The position numbers were made by a program, and so were the translations under genes. A stretch of DNA of 55,059 nt, from the NCBI GenBank assembly GCA_030652335.1, contig JAUSAW010000011.1, forward strand, positions 1 through 55,059, read 5' to 3'. How positions within the stretch are numbered: the first letter of the stretch is position 1; each line of letters starts with the position of its first letter. Positions 17,397-25,647 of this stretch are shown piece by piece. Below the pieces are notes generated by a model. The model worked only from the letters and a program-made list of their open reading frames with translations. It had not been told where the DNA came from and searched no databases. This stretch comes from Gammaproteobacteria bacterium. GTDB lineage: Bacteria > Pseudomonadota > Gammaproteobacteria > Francisellales > CACEW01.

Positions 17397-18758
17397 ATGT
17401 TATTAAATACCAATAATTTACGCATTCAAAGTTTATCCAAACTCACCCCGCCTAATGTGTTAACGGAAAGCATCCGAGTCGATGAACAGGCCTCTAATTT
17501 AATTACCCAGGCTAGAGAATCGGCCGCCCGCATTATGAATGGTGAAGATGACCGCCTATTGGTAATAGTAGGCCCCTGCTCCATCCATGACATTAAATCG
17601 GCTTTAGAGTATACCCATAAACTTAAAGCCTATGCTGATACCGTTCAACAGGATTTATTGATTATAATGCGGGTCTATTTCGAAAAACCTCGCACCACCG
17701 TAGGCTGGAAAGGCCTTATTAACGATCCTAATTTAAATAATAGCTTTGATATCAACCACGGTTTACAGGTAGCACGTCAATTGCTGGCGGACATTAGCCA
17801 TATTGGGCTTGCCACTTCCACAGAATTTTTAGATACCATCACCCCGCAATTTATCAGTGATTTTGTAGCGTGGGGTGCGATAGGTGCGCGCACTACCGAA
17901 AGCCAGATTCATCGCGAATTAGCCTCAGGCTTATCGATGCCGATCGGTTTTAAAAACGGTACCGATGGCAGTATTAAAATCGCCATAGACGCCCTGCAAT
18001 CCGCTAGGAGCCCACATCATTTTCTGGGAGTGACCCATGATGGTACCGCGGCTATTATTAAAACCCTGGGCAATCAAGACTGTCATGTTATTTTACGCGG
18101 CAGCAATACCGGCAGCAACTATGATGAAGAAAGCATTATTAAGACACTCGAAGCCCTAAAAAAGGCCGGCCTGCCTCAACATATTATGATCGATTGCAGC
18201 CATGGCAATAGCAGCAAAGATTATCGCCGCCAAAGCTTGGTGGCTAAAAGTTTAGCTAATCAAATTGCCGCAGGCTCAAGCGCCATTTCAGGCGTGATGA
18301 TCGAAAGCCACTTAGTGGAAGGCCGCCAAGATTTACTACCCGGCAAAGCCCTTAATTACGGCCAAAGCATAACCGATGCCTGCATTAATTTCGATGAAAC
18401 CGTTAAGGTGCTCGACGAGCTTGCCGAGGCCGTAAGAATAAGGCGTCGCCTAAAGGCCGGCAGCAAAGTTCCTGACGATGAGGCACTCACCGAGATGCGC
18501 AATCAAATCGATTCAATCGATAAGGATTTACAAAACCTAATTCAAAGGCGCACCGAAATAGCTCAGGCAGTGGCCTTCATTAAACGCCAGTTTAACGAAG
18601 ATGCGGTAATCTATAGGCCTGAACGCGAAGCGCAAATCTTAGCCTTAGTGAAGTCACGCAATGCCGGCAAGCTGCCCGATGATATCTTGGAAAGCGTATT
18701 CCGAGACATTTTAGCCCTGAGTCGCCAGGTCCAGCATAATGATGGCAAAAAGGAATAA
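17397..18758 (+). CDS. DAHP synthase fused to a C-terminal AroQ chorismate mutase
   Basis: Residues about 1-355 form a class I (AroF/G/H) 3-deoxy-7-phosphoheptulonate synthase: 'LLVIVGPCSIHD', 'RVYFEKPRTTVGWKGLINDP', 'GARTTESQ', 'GFKNGTDG' and 'IDCSHGNS' carry the phosphoenolpyruvate, metal and erythrose-4-phosphate residues. Residues about 365-450 ('LTEMRNQIDSIDKDLQNLIQRRTEIAQAVAFIKR...YRPEREAQIL') are an AroQ chorismate mutase. Known fusions usually put the mutase at the N-terminus of a different DAHP synthase subclass, so this order is unusual. The protein would both start the shikimate pathway and convert chorismate to prephenate. The next gene, two bases on, is a prephenate dehydratase. 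Confidence 0.92.
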   Translation: MLLNTNNLRIQSLSKLTPPNVLTESIRVDEQASNLITQARESAARIMNGEDDRLLVIVGPCSIHDIKSALEYTHKLKAYADTVQQDLLIIMRVYFEKPRTTVGWKGLINDPNLNNSFDINHGLQVARQLLADISHIGLATSTEFLDTITPQFISDFVAWGAIGARTTESQIHRELASGLSMPIGFKNGTDGSIKIAIDALQSARSPHHFLGVTHDGTAAIIKTLGNQDCHVILRGSNTGSNYDEESIIKTLEALKKAGLPQHIMIDCSHGNSSKDYRRQSLVAKSLANQIAAGSSAISGVMIESHLVEGRQDLLPGKALNYGQSITDACINFDETVKVLDELAEAVRIRRRLKAGSKVPDDEALTEMRNQIDSIDKDLQNLIQRRTEIAQAVAFIKRQFNEDAVIYRPEREAQILALVKSRNAGKLPDDILESVFRDILALSRQVQHNDGKKE

Positions 18759-18760
18759 TC

Positions 18761-19318
18761 ATGCGCATTGGAGTTCAAGGTGCCATCGGTAGTTTCTCAG
18801 AGGCTGCCGGTAAAAAATGGCTAAGCTCGCAAAATCATACGGCCGATATCGATTATTTAATTTCGGCCCATAATGTTTTATCGGCTTTGGATAATGGCAG
18901 TATCGATTATGGAGTGATTGCCATATCCAATAACCGAGGCGGGATAGTGCTGGAAAGCATTGAAGCTCTAGCCCAGTATCAATGTAAAATTATCGATCGT
19001 TTAAGCCTATTGGTGCAGCAAAATTTATTGGTATTGCCTGGGACTAAGCTCGACGATATTCGCGAAATTCATTCCCATCATCAAGCCTTACGCCAATGCC
19101 GGGATTATATTTATGAATATCTATCGGGGGCTAAATTAATCGAGGCCGAGGATACCGCTCTATCGGCAGAACGTTTACAAACAGGCCTGCTGCCTAAAAC
19201 AGCCGCCGTCATCGCCAGCCGACAATGCGCTGAGCTTTATGGGCTTAGTATCCTGCAAGAAAACGTGCACGACATTACCCGCAATGAAACCTTATTTTTA
19301 GTCCTGCAAAGGCCTTAA
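18761..19318 (+). CDS. Prephenate dehydratase catalytic domain, no ACT domain
   Basis: The 185-residue protein aligns with the PDT catalytic domain (PF00800): 'GVQGAIGSFSEAA' at the start, 'GVIAISNNRGGIVLESIEAL' at the usual PIENS/T position, and 'AAVIASRQCAELYGL' (usual 'AAIASxxAAxxYGL'). It ends right after 'ITRNETLFLVLQ', where the catalytic TRF motif normally lies, so no ACT regulatory domain follows. The TRF position seems to read TLF, and PIEN reads AISN; activity is therefore plausible but not assured. It would convert prephenate to phenylpyruvate. Two bases separate it from the DAHP synthase-mutase gene, so they form an operon. Confidence 0.82.
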   Translation: MRIGVQGAIGSFSEAAGKKWLSSQNHTADIDYLISAHNVLSALDNGSIDYGVIAISNNRGGIVLESIEALAQYQCKIIDRLSLLVQQNLLVLPGTKLDDIREIHSHHQALRQCRDYIYEYLSGAKLIEAEDTALSAERLQTGLLPKTAAVIASRQCAELYGLSILQENVHDITRNETLFLVLQRP

Positions 19319-20259
19319 TGCTGCTGACGAGTCTTATAGAGGCTCGCCACTACGCCAATCACCAAGATTAACGCCACCAAACCTAACGCTACAATAATCG
19401 ACATCGACCACCAAGGCTCGATTAGCATTTTGCCACCGACAATCAATAAAATAATGGCTACGGCGTATTTCAATAAGTGGAAACGTTCTGCCATCCTGGC
19501 CAATACGAAATAAAGCGAACGCAGCCCCATAATGGCAAAGATATTCGAGCTAAACACGATAAAAGGATCTTGGGTAATAGCAAAGATGGCCGGTACGCTA
19601 TCGGTGGCAAAGATTACATCGCTTAGCTCGATAAAAATTAAGGTAATAAATAAAGGCGTGATAAATAATTTAGCGTTTTGCATAACGAAAAACTTCTCAC
19701 CATGGAAATAAGGCAAAATCGGCAAATGCTTACGCATCCATTTCAACAGCACATTATCATCTAAAGACTTATTTTCCTGGCCTGCCATTATTAGCATTTT
19801 AACGCCGGTAAAGACTAGAAACACCCCAAATACATACAATATCCAATGCGCCTTTAAGATTAACCAGGCACCTATTCCAATCATTATCGCCCGCATAATA
19901 ATGGCGCCTAATACTCCATAGGTTAATACTCGGCGTTGTAGATTGTTGGGAACGTGAAAAAAGTTAAATATCATTAAAAACACGAACAAGTTGTCGATCG
20001 ACAAGGTTTTCTCGACTAAATAGCCGGTAAAAAACTCCATAGCCTTTTGCTTAGCGATCAATGCACCCAAGTGCTTATCACAGTAATACCAGAGCAAACC
20101 GGTAAAAACAAAGGCCAGCGCTATCCACAATAAAGTCCAATACAGCGAATGCTTAATGCTAGGCACCCGAGACTTCATCGCCCCCAAATCCACAGCCATC
20201 ATCACTATAATAAAGCCTATAAAGCTTATCCACATCCATAAAGGCGCTATTGTATTCAT
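19315..20259 (-). CDS. TerC-family membrane protein (Alx-like)
   Basis: The 314-residue protein has about nine membrane helices with the conserved acidic motifs of TerC ('DLGAMKSR', 'EKTLSIDNLFVFLMIF', 'IELSDVIFATDSVPAIFAI'). Members are linked to manganese export or tellurium resistance and act in the inner membrane. It starts four bases inside the upstream lipoprotein gene (ATGA overlap), suggesting translational coupling, and its end overlaps the dehydratase gene by four bases tail to tail. Confidence 0.93.
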   Translation of the reverse strand: MNTIAPLWMWISFIGFIIVMMAVDLGAMKSRVPSIKHSLYWTLLWIALAFVFTGLLWYYCDKHLGALIAKQKAMEFFTGYLVEKTLSIDNLFVFLMIFNFFHVPNNLQRRVLTYGVLGAIIMRAIMIGIGAWLILKAHWILYVFGVFLVFTGVKMLIMAGQENKSLDDNVLLKWMRKHLPILPYFHGEKFFVMQNAKLFITPLFITLIFIELSDVIFATDSVPAIFAITQDPFIVFSSNIFAIMGLRSLYFVLARMAERFHLLKYAVAIILLIVGGKMLIEPWWSMSIIVALGLVALILVIGVVASLYKTRQQH

Positions 20260-20975
20260 AATTTACTCACAGGTTTTTTCACCTCTCCCCTACGTGGGAG
20301 AGGTCGCTTTGCACGCAAAGCGGGAGAGGGGGCTGGCGCTGGAAAATTAATCCAAATCATCTTATACATCTGCTCCACCGAAGCCGTTAAAGCCTGATCC
20401 ATTAAAGCGTTTAGCAGCATAGTCTGCTCTTTATCGGCTAATGGCTTAGTCATGGCCTGAGTATAATTGAAATCGATAGGAATAATCATCAACATTACCC
20501 CATTCTTTTTGCGCAGAATACCGGTAAATTTCACATTTACTACCACTACCCCTTGAGTCTGAGTCCATTTAAGGCTTAGGTTATGGATGACGCCTTGCAA
20601 AACATAATGCTTAGTAGCATGGGAATTACTAAACCCAGACTGAACCCCTACCTGCTGCATAATATTGTGTAGGAAAACCGAAACCTGTGGATCGGTTGCA
20701 TAATACCAGGTGCTACTACCAACCCCTTGTGAAGTCTGCAAGAATTCAGACATTAAATTATCGGATTTTAACACTTCTTGATAGGTAATACGATCTTCAG
20801 GCTCGCGTAAAGCAGCAGGTCGATTATCCGTAAAAACTTGAACGTCGACATCGCCAAAAGCCGCTAATTTTGCCTGAGGCTGGGTCACATGTTGTAATTT
20901 GATAATAGGCGTCGAACATGCGCTTAATAATAAAGCACTAACTAGCATGCCAACTAGATAAAAATATTTAGTCAT
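20256..20975 (-). CDS. Lipoprotein with palindromic element at its C-terminus
   Basis: The 239-residue protein has a signal peptide with a lipobox, LLSAC, placing Cys20 as the lipidated residue, and should be anchored in the outer membrane. The body resembles the YajG family ('DVDVQVFTDNRP', 'YVLQGVIHNLSLKW') but that match is tentative. The last 25 or so residues, 'SPALRAKRPLPRRGEV', are encoded by a palindromic element at 20281-20334, so the natural C-terminus has been replaced or extended. A hairpin upstream of the start overlaps the ribosome-binding site. It is coupled to TerC by a four-base overlap. Confidence 0.75.
   Translation of the reverse strand: MTKYFYLVGMLVSALLLSACSTPIIKLQHVTQPQAKLAAFGDVDVQVFTDNRPAALREPEDRITYQEVLKSDNLMSEFLQTSQGVGSSTWYYATDPQVSVFLHNIMQQVGVQSGFSNSHATKHYVLQGVIHNLSLKWTQTQGVVVVNVKFTGILRKKNGVMLMIIPIDFNYTQAMTKPLADKEQTMLLNALMDQALTASVEQMYKMIWINFPAPAPSPALRAKRPLPRRGEVKKPVSKL
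20281..20334. repeat. Palindromic element inside the lipoprotein gene, copy 2
   Basis: ACCTCTCCC (20281-20289) and GGGAGAGGT (20296-20304) form one stem; CGCTTTGC (20305-20312) and GCAAAGCG (20315-20322) form a second; GGAGAGGGGG closes the unit. It shares arms and layout with the element at 12595-12650, in the same orientation. Confidence 0.8.
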
Positions 20976-20981
20976 TGTCCA

Positions 20982-21012
20982 TCCTTCTACGCAAGGTTTT
21001 CCTTGGTAGAAG
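20982..21012 (-). promoter_or_regulatory. Leader hairpin overlapping the lipoprotein ribosome-binding site
   Basis: CTTCTAC-G-CAAGG and CCTTG-GTAGAAG pair as a 12-bp stem with a one-base bulge and a four-base loop. On the minus strand its 3' arm runs into AAGGA, the ribosome-binding site of the lipoprotein start at 20975. Partial occlusion could limit translation of the lipoprotein and coupled TerC. Confidence 0.45.
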
Positions 21013-21075
21013 AATGATAGCAGAATAAGCTTAAGGTGTTATAGAAGTCGAAGCACCCTCAGCAATAAATTTATC

Positions 21076-22791
21076 TTAAGTAGCTTTTTTATAAGGCACA
21101 TATTGCGGGGTCCACATGGCAGCTAAGATCAGGTGTATTATCTCTTCATCGCTCATCACCGATAAATGCCCTTCTTTAATCGCCTGCTTAATAACGGCTA
21201 TAGCAATTTTCATCGATATTTCACGGATATCGGTTAAGGGTGGCAATAGGTTTGCATTGGGGTCATCTTTAGCAGGAGAGCAATCCGCTAAGGCCTTAGC
21301 GGCAGCCATAAACATCTCATTCGATATTCTGGGTATTTTGCCGGCAATTAAGCCCAATCCCATGCCTGGAAATATATAGCTATTATTGGTTTGATCGATT
21401 CGAAATGGCTTGCCATTTTTTATAACATCGGGAAACGGGCTGCCGGTGCCGATTAAGGCTGTACCGTTGGTCCATTTCAATAAATCTTCCGGTATGGCTT
21501 CGGCTTTTACCGTGGGGTTAGATAATGGGAAAATTATAGGCCTTTTGCAGTGTTTGGCCATTTCACGGATAATGTTTTCGGTAAAGTGACCGGTTTGCCC
21601 TGATACGCCGATTAATACCGTAGGCTTAGCATTTTTAATCACATCTAATAAGCTTATGTTAGCCTTATCCTCACAGCTCCAGTTTGCAAGATTGGCACGG
21701 GACTGTCTAAAAGGCGCTTGGAAACTTTGTAAATCGCTCATATCTTCGGTTAATAAACCATTGCGGTCTACTAAATAGAAATGGGACCGCGCCTGGGCTT
21801 CAGATAAACCATCTTCCATTAAAATATGCACTAATAATTCGCTAATCCCGCAGCCGGCTGAGCCTGCTCCAAACATACAGATGCGTTGCTCTTTTAGAGA
21901 AGTTCCGGTGATTCGCATGGCAGCCAATAGCGTCCCAGCAGCGACAGAGGCTGTACCTTGAATATCGTCATTAAACGTGCAAAGTTGATCGCGATAGCGC
22001 GCTAAGATGGGATTGGCATTTAATTGGGCAAAATCTTCCCACTGCAATAACACATGAGGCCAGCGCTTTTTAACCGCGGCTACAAACTGCTCGACAAAAT
22101 CATCGTATTCTTTGCCGCGGACCCTTTCATGACGCCAGCCTAGATATAGGGGGTCTTCTAGCAATTGGGTATTGTTGGTGCCGGTATCTAACAATATTGG
22201 TAAGGTTGTTCCAGGATTAATCCCCGCACAAGCCGTATAGAGGGACAATTTACCGATAGGAATGCCCATTCCGCCTGCGCCTTGATCCCCTAAGCCTAAA
22301 ATGCGTTCGCCATCAGACACTACGATAACTTTAATGTTATCAAACCATTCGTCTGCTAAGATTTCATCGATTCTATCCTTGTAAAGATAAGACAAATATA
22401 AGCCTCTAGGAAAACGATAAATATGGCTAAATTTTTGGCAGGCCAGGCCCACAACCGGAGTATAAACAATCGGCATCATCTCGGTTATATAGCGATTTAA
22501 TACGGCATAAAATAAGGTTTCGTTAGAATCCTGTACGCCACGCAAATAGATATGCTTTTCGATATCGTTTACTTTGCTTTGAAAAATCTGATAGGTTCGT
22601 TGAATCTGGGTTTCGATATTGCTTTCACAGGGCGGTAGTAATCCGACTAATTCAAGCGCTTCGCGCTCGTCCGCCGGAAAGGCTGAGCCTTTATTTAAGG
22701 CAGGGTTACGCAGCAGGTTATAACCTGACTGGTTTACCTCATAATAGATATGGCCGTCTTTATCGAGTTTTTTAATATGGTTGTGTTTCAT
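21076..22791 (-). CDS. maeA: NAD-type malic enzyme (MaeA/SfcA)
   Basis: The 571-residue protein is close in length to E. coli MaeA. It has the family blocks 'MPIVYTPVVGLACQKFSHIYRFPRGLYLSY', 'VVSDGERILGLGDQGAGGMGIPIGKLSLY', 'FNDDIQGTASVAAGTLLAA' and the nucleotide-binding GAGSAG. It decarboxylates malate to pyruvate in the cytosol with NAD(P) reduction. An AAGGTTAATC leader precedes the ATG. It stands alone between TerC/lipoprotein and the RNase III gene, all on the minus strand. Confidence 0.95.
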   Translation of the reverse strand: MKHNHIKKLDKDGHIYYEVNQSGYNLLRNPALNKGSAFPADEREALELVGLLPPCESNIETQIQRTYQIFQSKVNDIEKHIYLRGVQDSNETLFYAVLNRYITEMMPIVYTPVVGLACQKFSHIYRFPRGLYLSYLYKDRIDEILADEWFDNIKVIVVSDGERILGLGDQGAGGMGIPIGKLSLYTACAGINPGTTLPILLDTGTNNTQLLEDPLYLGWRHERVRGKEYDDFVEQFVAAVKKRWPHVLLQWEDFAQLNANPILARYRDQLCTFNDDIQGTASVAAGTLLAAMRITGTSLKEQRICMFGAGSAGCGISELLVHILMEDGLSEAQARSHFYLVDRNGLLTEDMSDLQSFQAPFRQSRANLANWSCEDKANISLLDVIKNAKPTVLIGVSGQTGHFTENIIREMAKHCKRPIIFPLSNPTVKAEAIPEDLLKWTNGTALIGTGSPFPDVIKNGKPFRIDQTNNSYIFPGMGLGLIAGKIPRISNEMFMAAAKALADCSPAKDDPNANLLPPLTDIREISMKIAIAVIKQAIKEGHLSVMSDEEIIHLILAAMWTPQYVPYKKAT

Positions 22792-22876
22792 GATTAACCT
22801 TGTATTTAAAAGCGTATTTTGCCGCGAGAGATATTATGGATTTTAATGGATTTACTGCCGAAATGCATAGCCTTAT

Positions 22877-24403
22877 CTATTTAAACGCACAATAATCGGA
22901 TAAGGTAAAACTAGATTTTGCCTTAGCAGACGACTCAAAAAAGGTCGTTACAGCCCTTTCAGGCTTTCCAAAAGTCAGCTCGATTTTATTTTTAAACCAT
23001 GATGTGATAACGTGTTCAGCACTGCAGAGCATTTTTCCTGCAGCATCTAGATAAATTGCCGCGATTAAGGCTTCTAACACATCACCTAAAATTATATCTG
23101 TCGGCATAACATCGGAAAAAATAAACTTATCCAGACAAAGCGATTTAGCAACATCAGCCTGAGTATCAGCAGAAATAAGTATATTAATCCGAGGGCTCAA
23201 ATAGGCTTTATCGCGTAAGCCTGGGTAGGTCTTTAAAACATACTGTAGCACTATCATTTTAAGTAGAGCATCACCTAAAAACTCTAGACGTTGATAATTA
23301 TCTGCACCTTTACCAGGATGAGTAAAAGCCAATGCCAGATGATCTAATGTTTTAAAATAATGCCACTTAATGATTTCTTTCAAATGAAAAAGTTCTTTCA
23401 TTTTAAATCGCTTAATTTTAGAATTCTTAACATGCGATGCTGAAGAATGTTTAATGGTTCGCATACTCGCTGCATCGGTTTTACGTAAAAGCGTTAACAC
23501 TTCACCAGCGGCCTCTTGCTCTGCGGCCTTAATGGTTTTAGCCCTTCCAGTAGCAGCCAAACCTTCGTATCGGCATTCTGCTATAAACATGCGTTCATGA
23601 GCGGCCCCACTAAAACTTAGCATTTCATACTCAGGGGCGGCTAAGCCGCATTTTTGTGAATGATTCAACAACTCTGCTTTAAAATTATGAACCGTGGTGC
23701 TAATGCTTGCAGACATAACGACATCCTTATCCGCTATTTTAGATCCAAGGATAGTAGCTACCGCACTATTGGTAAAACTTCGATAGCAGTCCATTATTAG
23801 GCTCTTACAGATAGATTCTGTGCCTGATAACGTTAATTTTCCAATAACCGCACTTAGCGTTTGAGCTAGCACCCTTGGGGTAGCCAATGTTCTAACATAA
23901 GGTGCCAAGCCCATTTTGTCTGCTATTTCTGCGCGGGAGTCATCTTGAAGAGCTTCACTTATAATGCGAGTCAGTATTCCTTCTTGAAATTGTGGGTATC
24001 GATCGAACAAATCCCTAACAATCCAATATCGCAATACCGCATCACCGTATAGGCTAAACACATCAAATTGTGGATCGGCAGGCAAACCCTCCATTTCCTT
24101 TGTCAATTCAGGCGTGACAGTAAGCAAGCTAGCCTTTGCCAAGCTCCATTTTCCATCTTTATAAGTAAAGAATGGACTTTGAATAATCTCCAGCATCTGT
24201 TGAGAAGTCGCTTGCTCTGCTTCAACTTTAGTGCGCTCTTTACTTACGGTTACTTCGCCTAAAAAGCGGCATGTACACGAAAAAACTTTTGCATGGTCAG
24301 GGCCATATTCAGAATGAAAATAGTGGGGCCTCGCCACACCAAAATCACGAGCAGCGATTTCAAGCAAACGATTTTTATAATTAGCATCAATCGCATCAAA
24401 CAT
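22877..24403 (-). CDS. Tandem dsRBD-RNase III protein (two units, one catalytic)
   Basis: The 508-residue protein has four domains. dsRBD1 (about 8-76): 'YKNRLLEIA', 'GPDHAKVFSCTCRFLG', 'KVEAEQATSQQMLEII'. RNase III-like 1 (about 90-205): 'FSLYGDAVLRYWIV' and 'VLAQTLSAVIGKL'. dsRBD2 (about 238-308): 'FKAELLNHSQ', 'GAAHERMFIAECRY', 'KAAEQEAAGEVLTLL'. RNase III 2 (about 335-475): 'YQRLEFLGDALL' and 'LGDVLEALIAAIYLD'. The second catalytic domain keeps all four metal-binding acids (E374, D378, D441, E444). The first keeps only D121; the others are Ser, Gln181 and Ser184. Standard bacterial RNase III has one nuclease domain followed by one dsRBD and works as a dimer. Here the order is reversed and doubled, suggesting an internal pseudo-dimer. 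It is probably not the housekeeping enzyme; function is unknown. Confidence 0.85.
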   Translation of the reverse strand: MFDAIDANYKNRLLEIAARDFGVARPHYFHSEYGPDHAKVFSCTCRFLGEVTVSKERTKVEAEQATSQQMLEIIQSPFFTYKDGKWSLAKASLLTVTPELTKEMEGLPADPQFDVFSLYGDAVLRYWIVRDLFDRYPQFQEGILTRIISEALQDDSRAEIADKMGLAPYVRTLATPRVLAQTLSAVIGKLTLSGTESICKSLIMDCYRSFTNSAVATILGSKIADKDVVMSASISTTVHNFKAELLNHSQKCGLAAPEYEMLSFSGAAHERMFIAECRYEGLAATGRAKTIKAAEQEAAGEVLTLLRKTDAASMRTIKHSSASHVKNSKIKRFKMKELFHLKEIIKWHYFKTLDHLALAFTHPGKGADNYQRLEFLGDALLKMIVLQYVLKTYPGLRDKAYLSPRINILISADTQADVAKSLCLDKFIFSDVMPTDIILGDVLEALIAAIYLDAAGKMLCSAEHVITSWFKNKIELTFGKPERAVTTFFESSAKAKSSFTLSDYCAFK

Positions 24404-24551
24404 AACCTAAGTCCCTCAAATAAAACGAATATAGCCTGTTGAGCACTCAACAATCAAGATACTAATATAATGCTATGCTTAAAAACGGAGGTGCTCTTGG
24501 CGCAATTTTGAGCTATGGTAACAAGCGTTCCAACTAATTTAAGGATAAGTT

Positions 24552-25268
24552 ATGTTCAAGGATTTTGCTGAAGTTGCTGCAATATTAAGAACCGATTTAC
24601 ACCCTTTTAATTCAGATATGAACCGCGTTCTTTCCATAATCACTCATCCTGATTTTGACATAAATGCCATAATAGATCCAGAAACCGGTCGAACAGTTTT
24701 ACATTCTGCAACCCGCTGCTATCTTGAGCCAAGTTGGTCTAGACTCCCAGTAATTGAAGCTTGTATAGCCAGGGGAGCTGAGGTTGATAAACAAGATAAC
24801 AAGGGCCTATCTGCCTTGCATTCTGCTGTAAATCGAAATTACAAATGGAAGTTTGTCCAATTGCTACTCAAGGCTGGTGCGAATGGATTTTTAGAAAGCG
24901 CTAAGGGAGCCACTCCATTTGATGTAGCCTTTCATAACAATGCTAGTATTCCGACTGAAGCTATTTTGGAGTTTGAAAAGGCTAAAAAAGCAGCCCTAGC
25001 TGATACGCCAAAAATTGAAATAGTTGCTTGCCCTGTGGATGATATACTCGAAAGTGTCGGTAGTATGCTAAGCATGAACGCTGCTATAGAAACCGTAAAA
25101 ACACCAAAAATTCCTTATTTCAATCGTCATAAGCGTAGTTCAACAGTAAGTGGTATGGACGCATTGGCATTGCCATCTGCAGACTCTCACGCTTCCTCTT
25201 CAACTACAACTTTTTATGGAGTTGGAATGACCCCTTTATCGATCACTAGTAGCCCAACTAGTCCATAA
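24552..25268 (+). CDS. Ankyrin-repeat protein
   Basis: The 238-residue protein contains two or three ankyrin repeats at about residues 20-130. 'FDINAIIDPETGRTVLHSA' and 'GAEVDKQDNKGLSALHSAVNRNYKWKFVQLLLKAGANGFLESAKGATPFDVA' match the consensus. The C-terminal third is low-complexity and ends in Ser/Thr/Pro ('SADSHASSSTTTF', 'SITSSPTSP'). AAGGATAAGTT precedes the ATG. Ankyrin proteins in intracellular bacteria are often secreted into the host; that role is inferred, not shown. A hairpin at 25302-25335 lies downstream. Confidence 0.82.
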   Translation: MFKDFAEVAAILRTDLHPFNSDMNRVLSIITHPDFDINAIIDPETGRTVLHSATRCYLEPSWSRLPVIEACIARGAEVDKQDNKGLSALHSAVNRNYKWKFVQLLLKAGANGFLESAKGATPFDVAFHNNASIPTEAILEFEKAKKAALADTPKIEIVACPVDDILESVGSMLSMNAAIETVKTPKIPYFNRHKRSSTVSGMDALALPSADSHASSSTTTFYGVGMTPLSITSSPTSP

Positions 25269-25301
25269 TCATTTCAAACTATCCGTACCGATTGAAAATT
25301 A

Positions 25302-25335
25302 CGACTGATAATGTACATTTGTCTATTATCAGTCG
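25302..25335 (+). terminator. Hairpin after the ankyrin gene
   Basis: CGACTGATAAT (25302-25312) pairs perfectly with ATTATCAGTCG (25325-25335), an 11-bp stem. No T-run follows, so it is not a classic rho-independent terminator, but its position just after the stop suggests RNA processing or termination. Confidence 0.4.
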
Positions 25336-25420
25336 GGAAATCAATCTGTGGAAACAGCTGAATACTTCAGTGATATTATTAATTTTTGTGATTTACTAGA
25401 AGACCTAGTATCTTAAATCA

Positions 25421-25445
25421 TGGTGGCCCGAGGCAGAATCGAACT
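25421..25445 (-). repeat. Partial duplicate of the tRNA-Phe 3' end
   Basis: TGGTGGCCCGAGGCAGAATC and the next five bases match 24 of 25 bases of the 3' end of tRNA-Phe (25529-25553), in the same orientation. The sequence between also carries a 'GGATTGAAAATCC' copy like the anticodon arm (about 25477-25489). This looks like an attachment-site scar beside the tRNA. Confidence 0.65.
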
Positions 25446-25528
25446 AGAGCGCCGCGAAGGATTTAAACATCCTTACGGATTGAAAATCCTTGTATAGATG
25501 TCTCTTTAAATGGGAGTGTCTCAAAACA

Positions 25529-25604
25529 TGGTGGCCCGGGGCAGAATCGAACTGCCGACACAAGGATTTTCAATCCTCTGCTCTACCGACTGAGCTACCA
25601 GGCC
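25529..25604 (-). tRNA. tRNA-Phe (GAA)
   Basis: Read on the minus strand, 76 bases fold as a complete cloverleaf. The acceptor is GGCCTGG paired with CCGGGCC, the D-arm is GCTCAGTCGGTAGAGC, the anticodon loop TTGAAAA has anticodon GAA, the T-arm is GGCAG-TTCGATT-CTGCC, the discriminator is A, and CCA is encoded. It lies 43 bases downstream of yggX on the same strand and may share its transcript. Confidence 0.96.
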
Positions 25605-25647
25605 GCGGGATGTATTAAATAGAAATTAGTGGTCTGCGTCAAGGTAT

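Noticed and set aside
22877..24403. Housekeeping RNase III (rnc)
   Set aside because: The domain order and number are wrong, and the usual lepB-rnc-era neighbours are absent.
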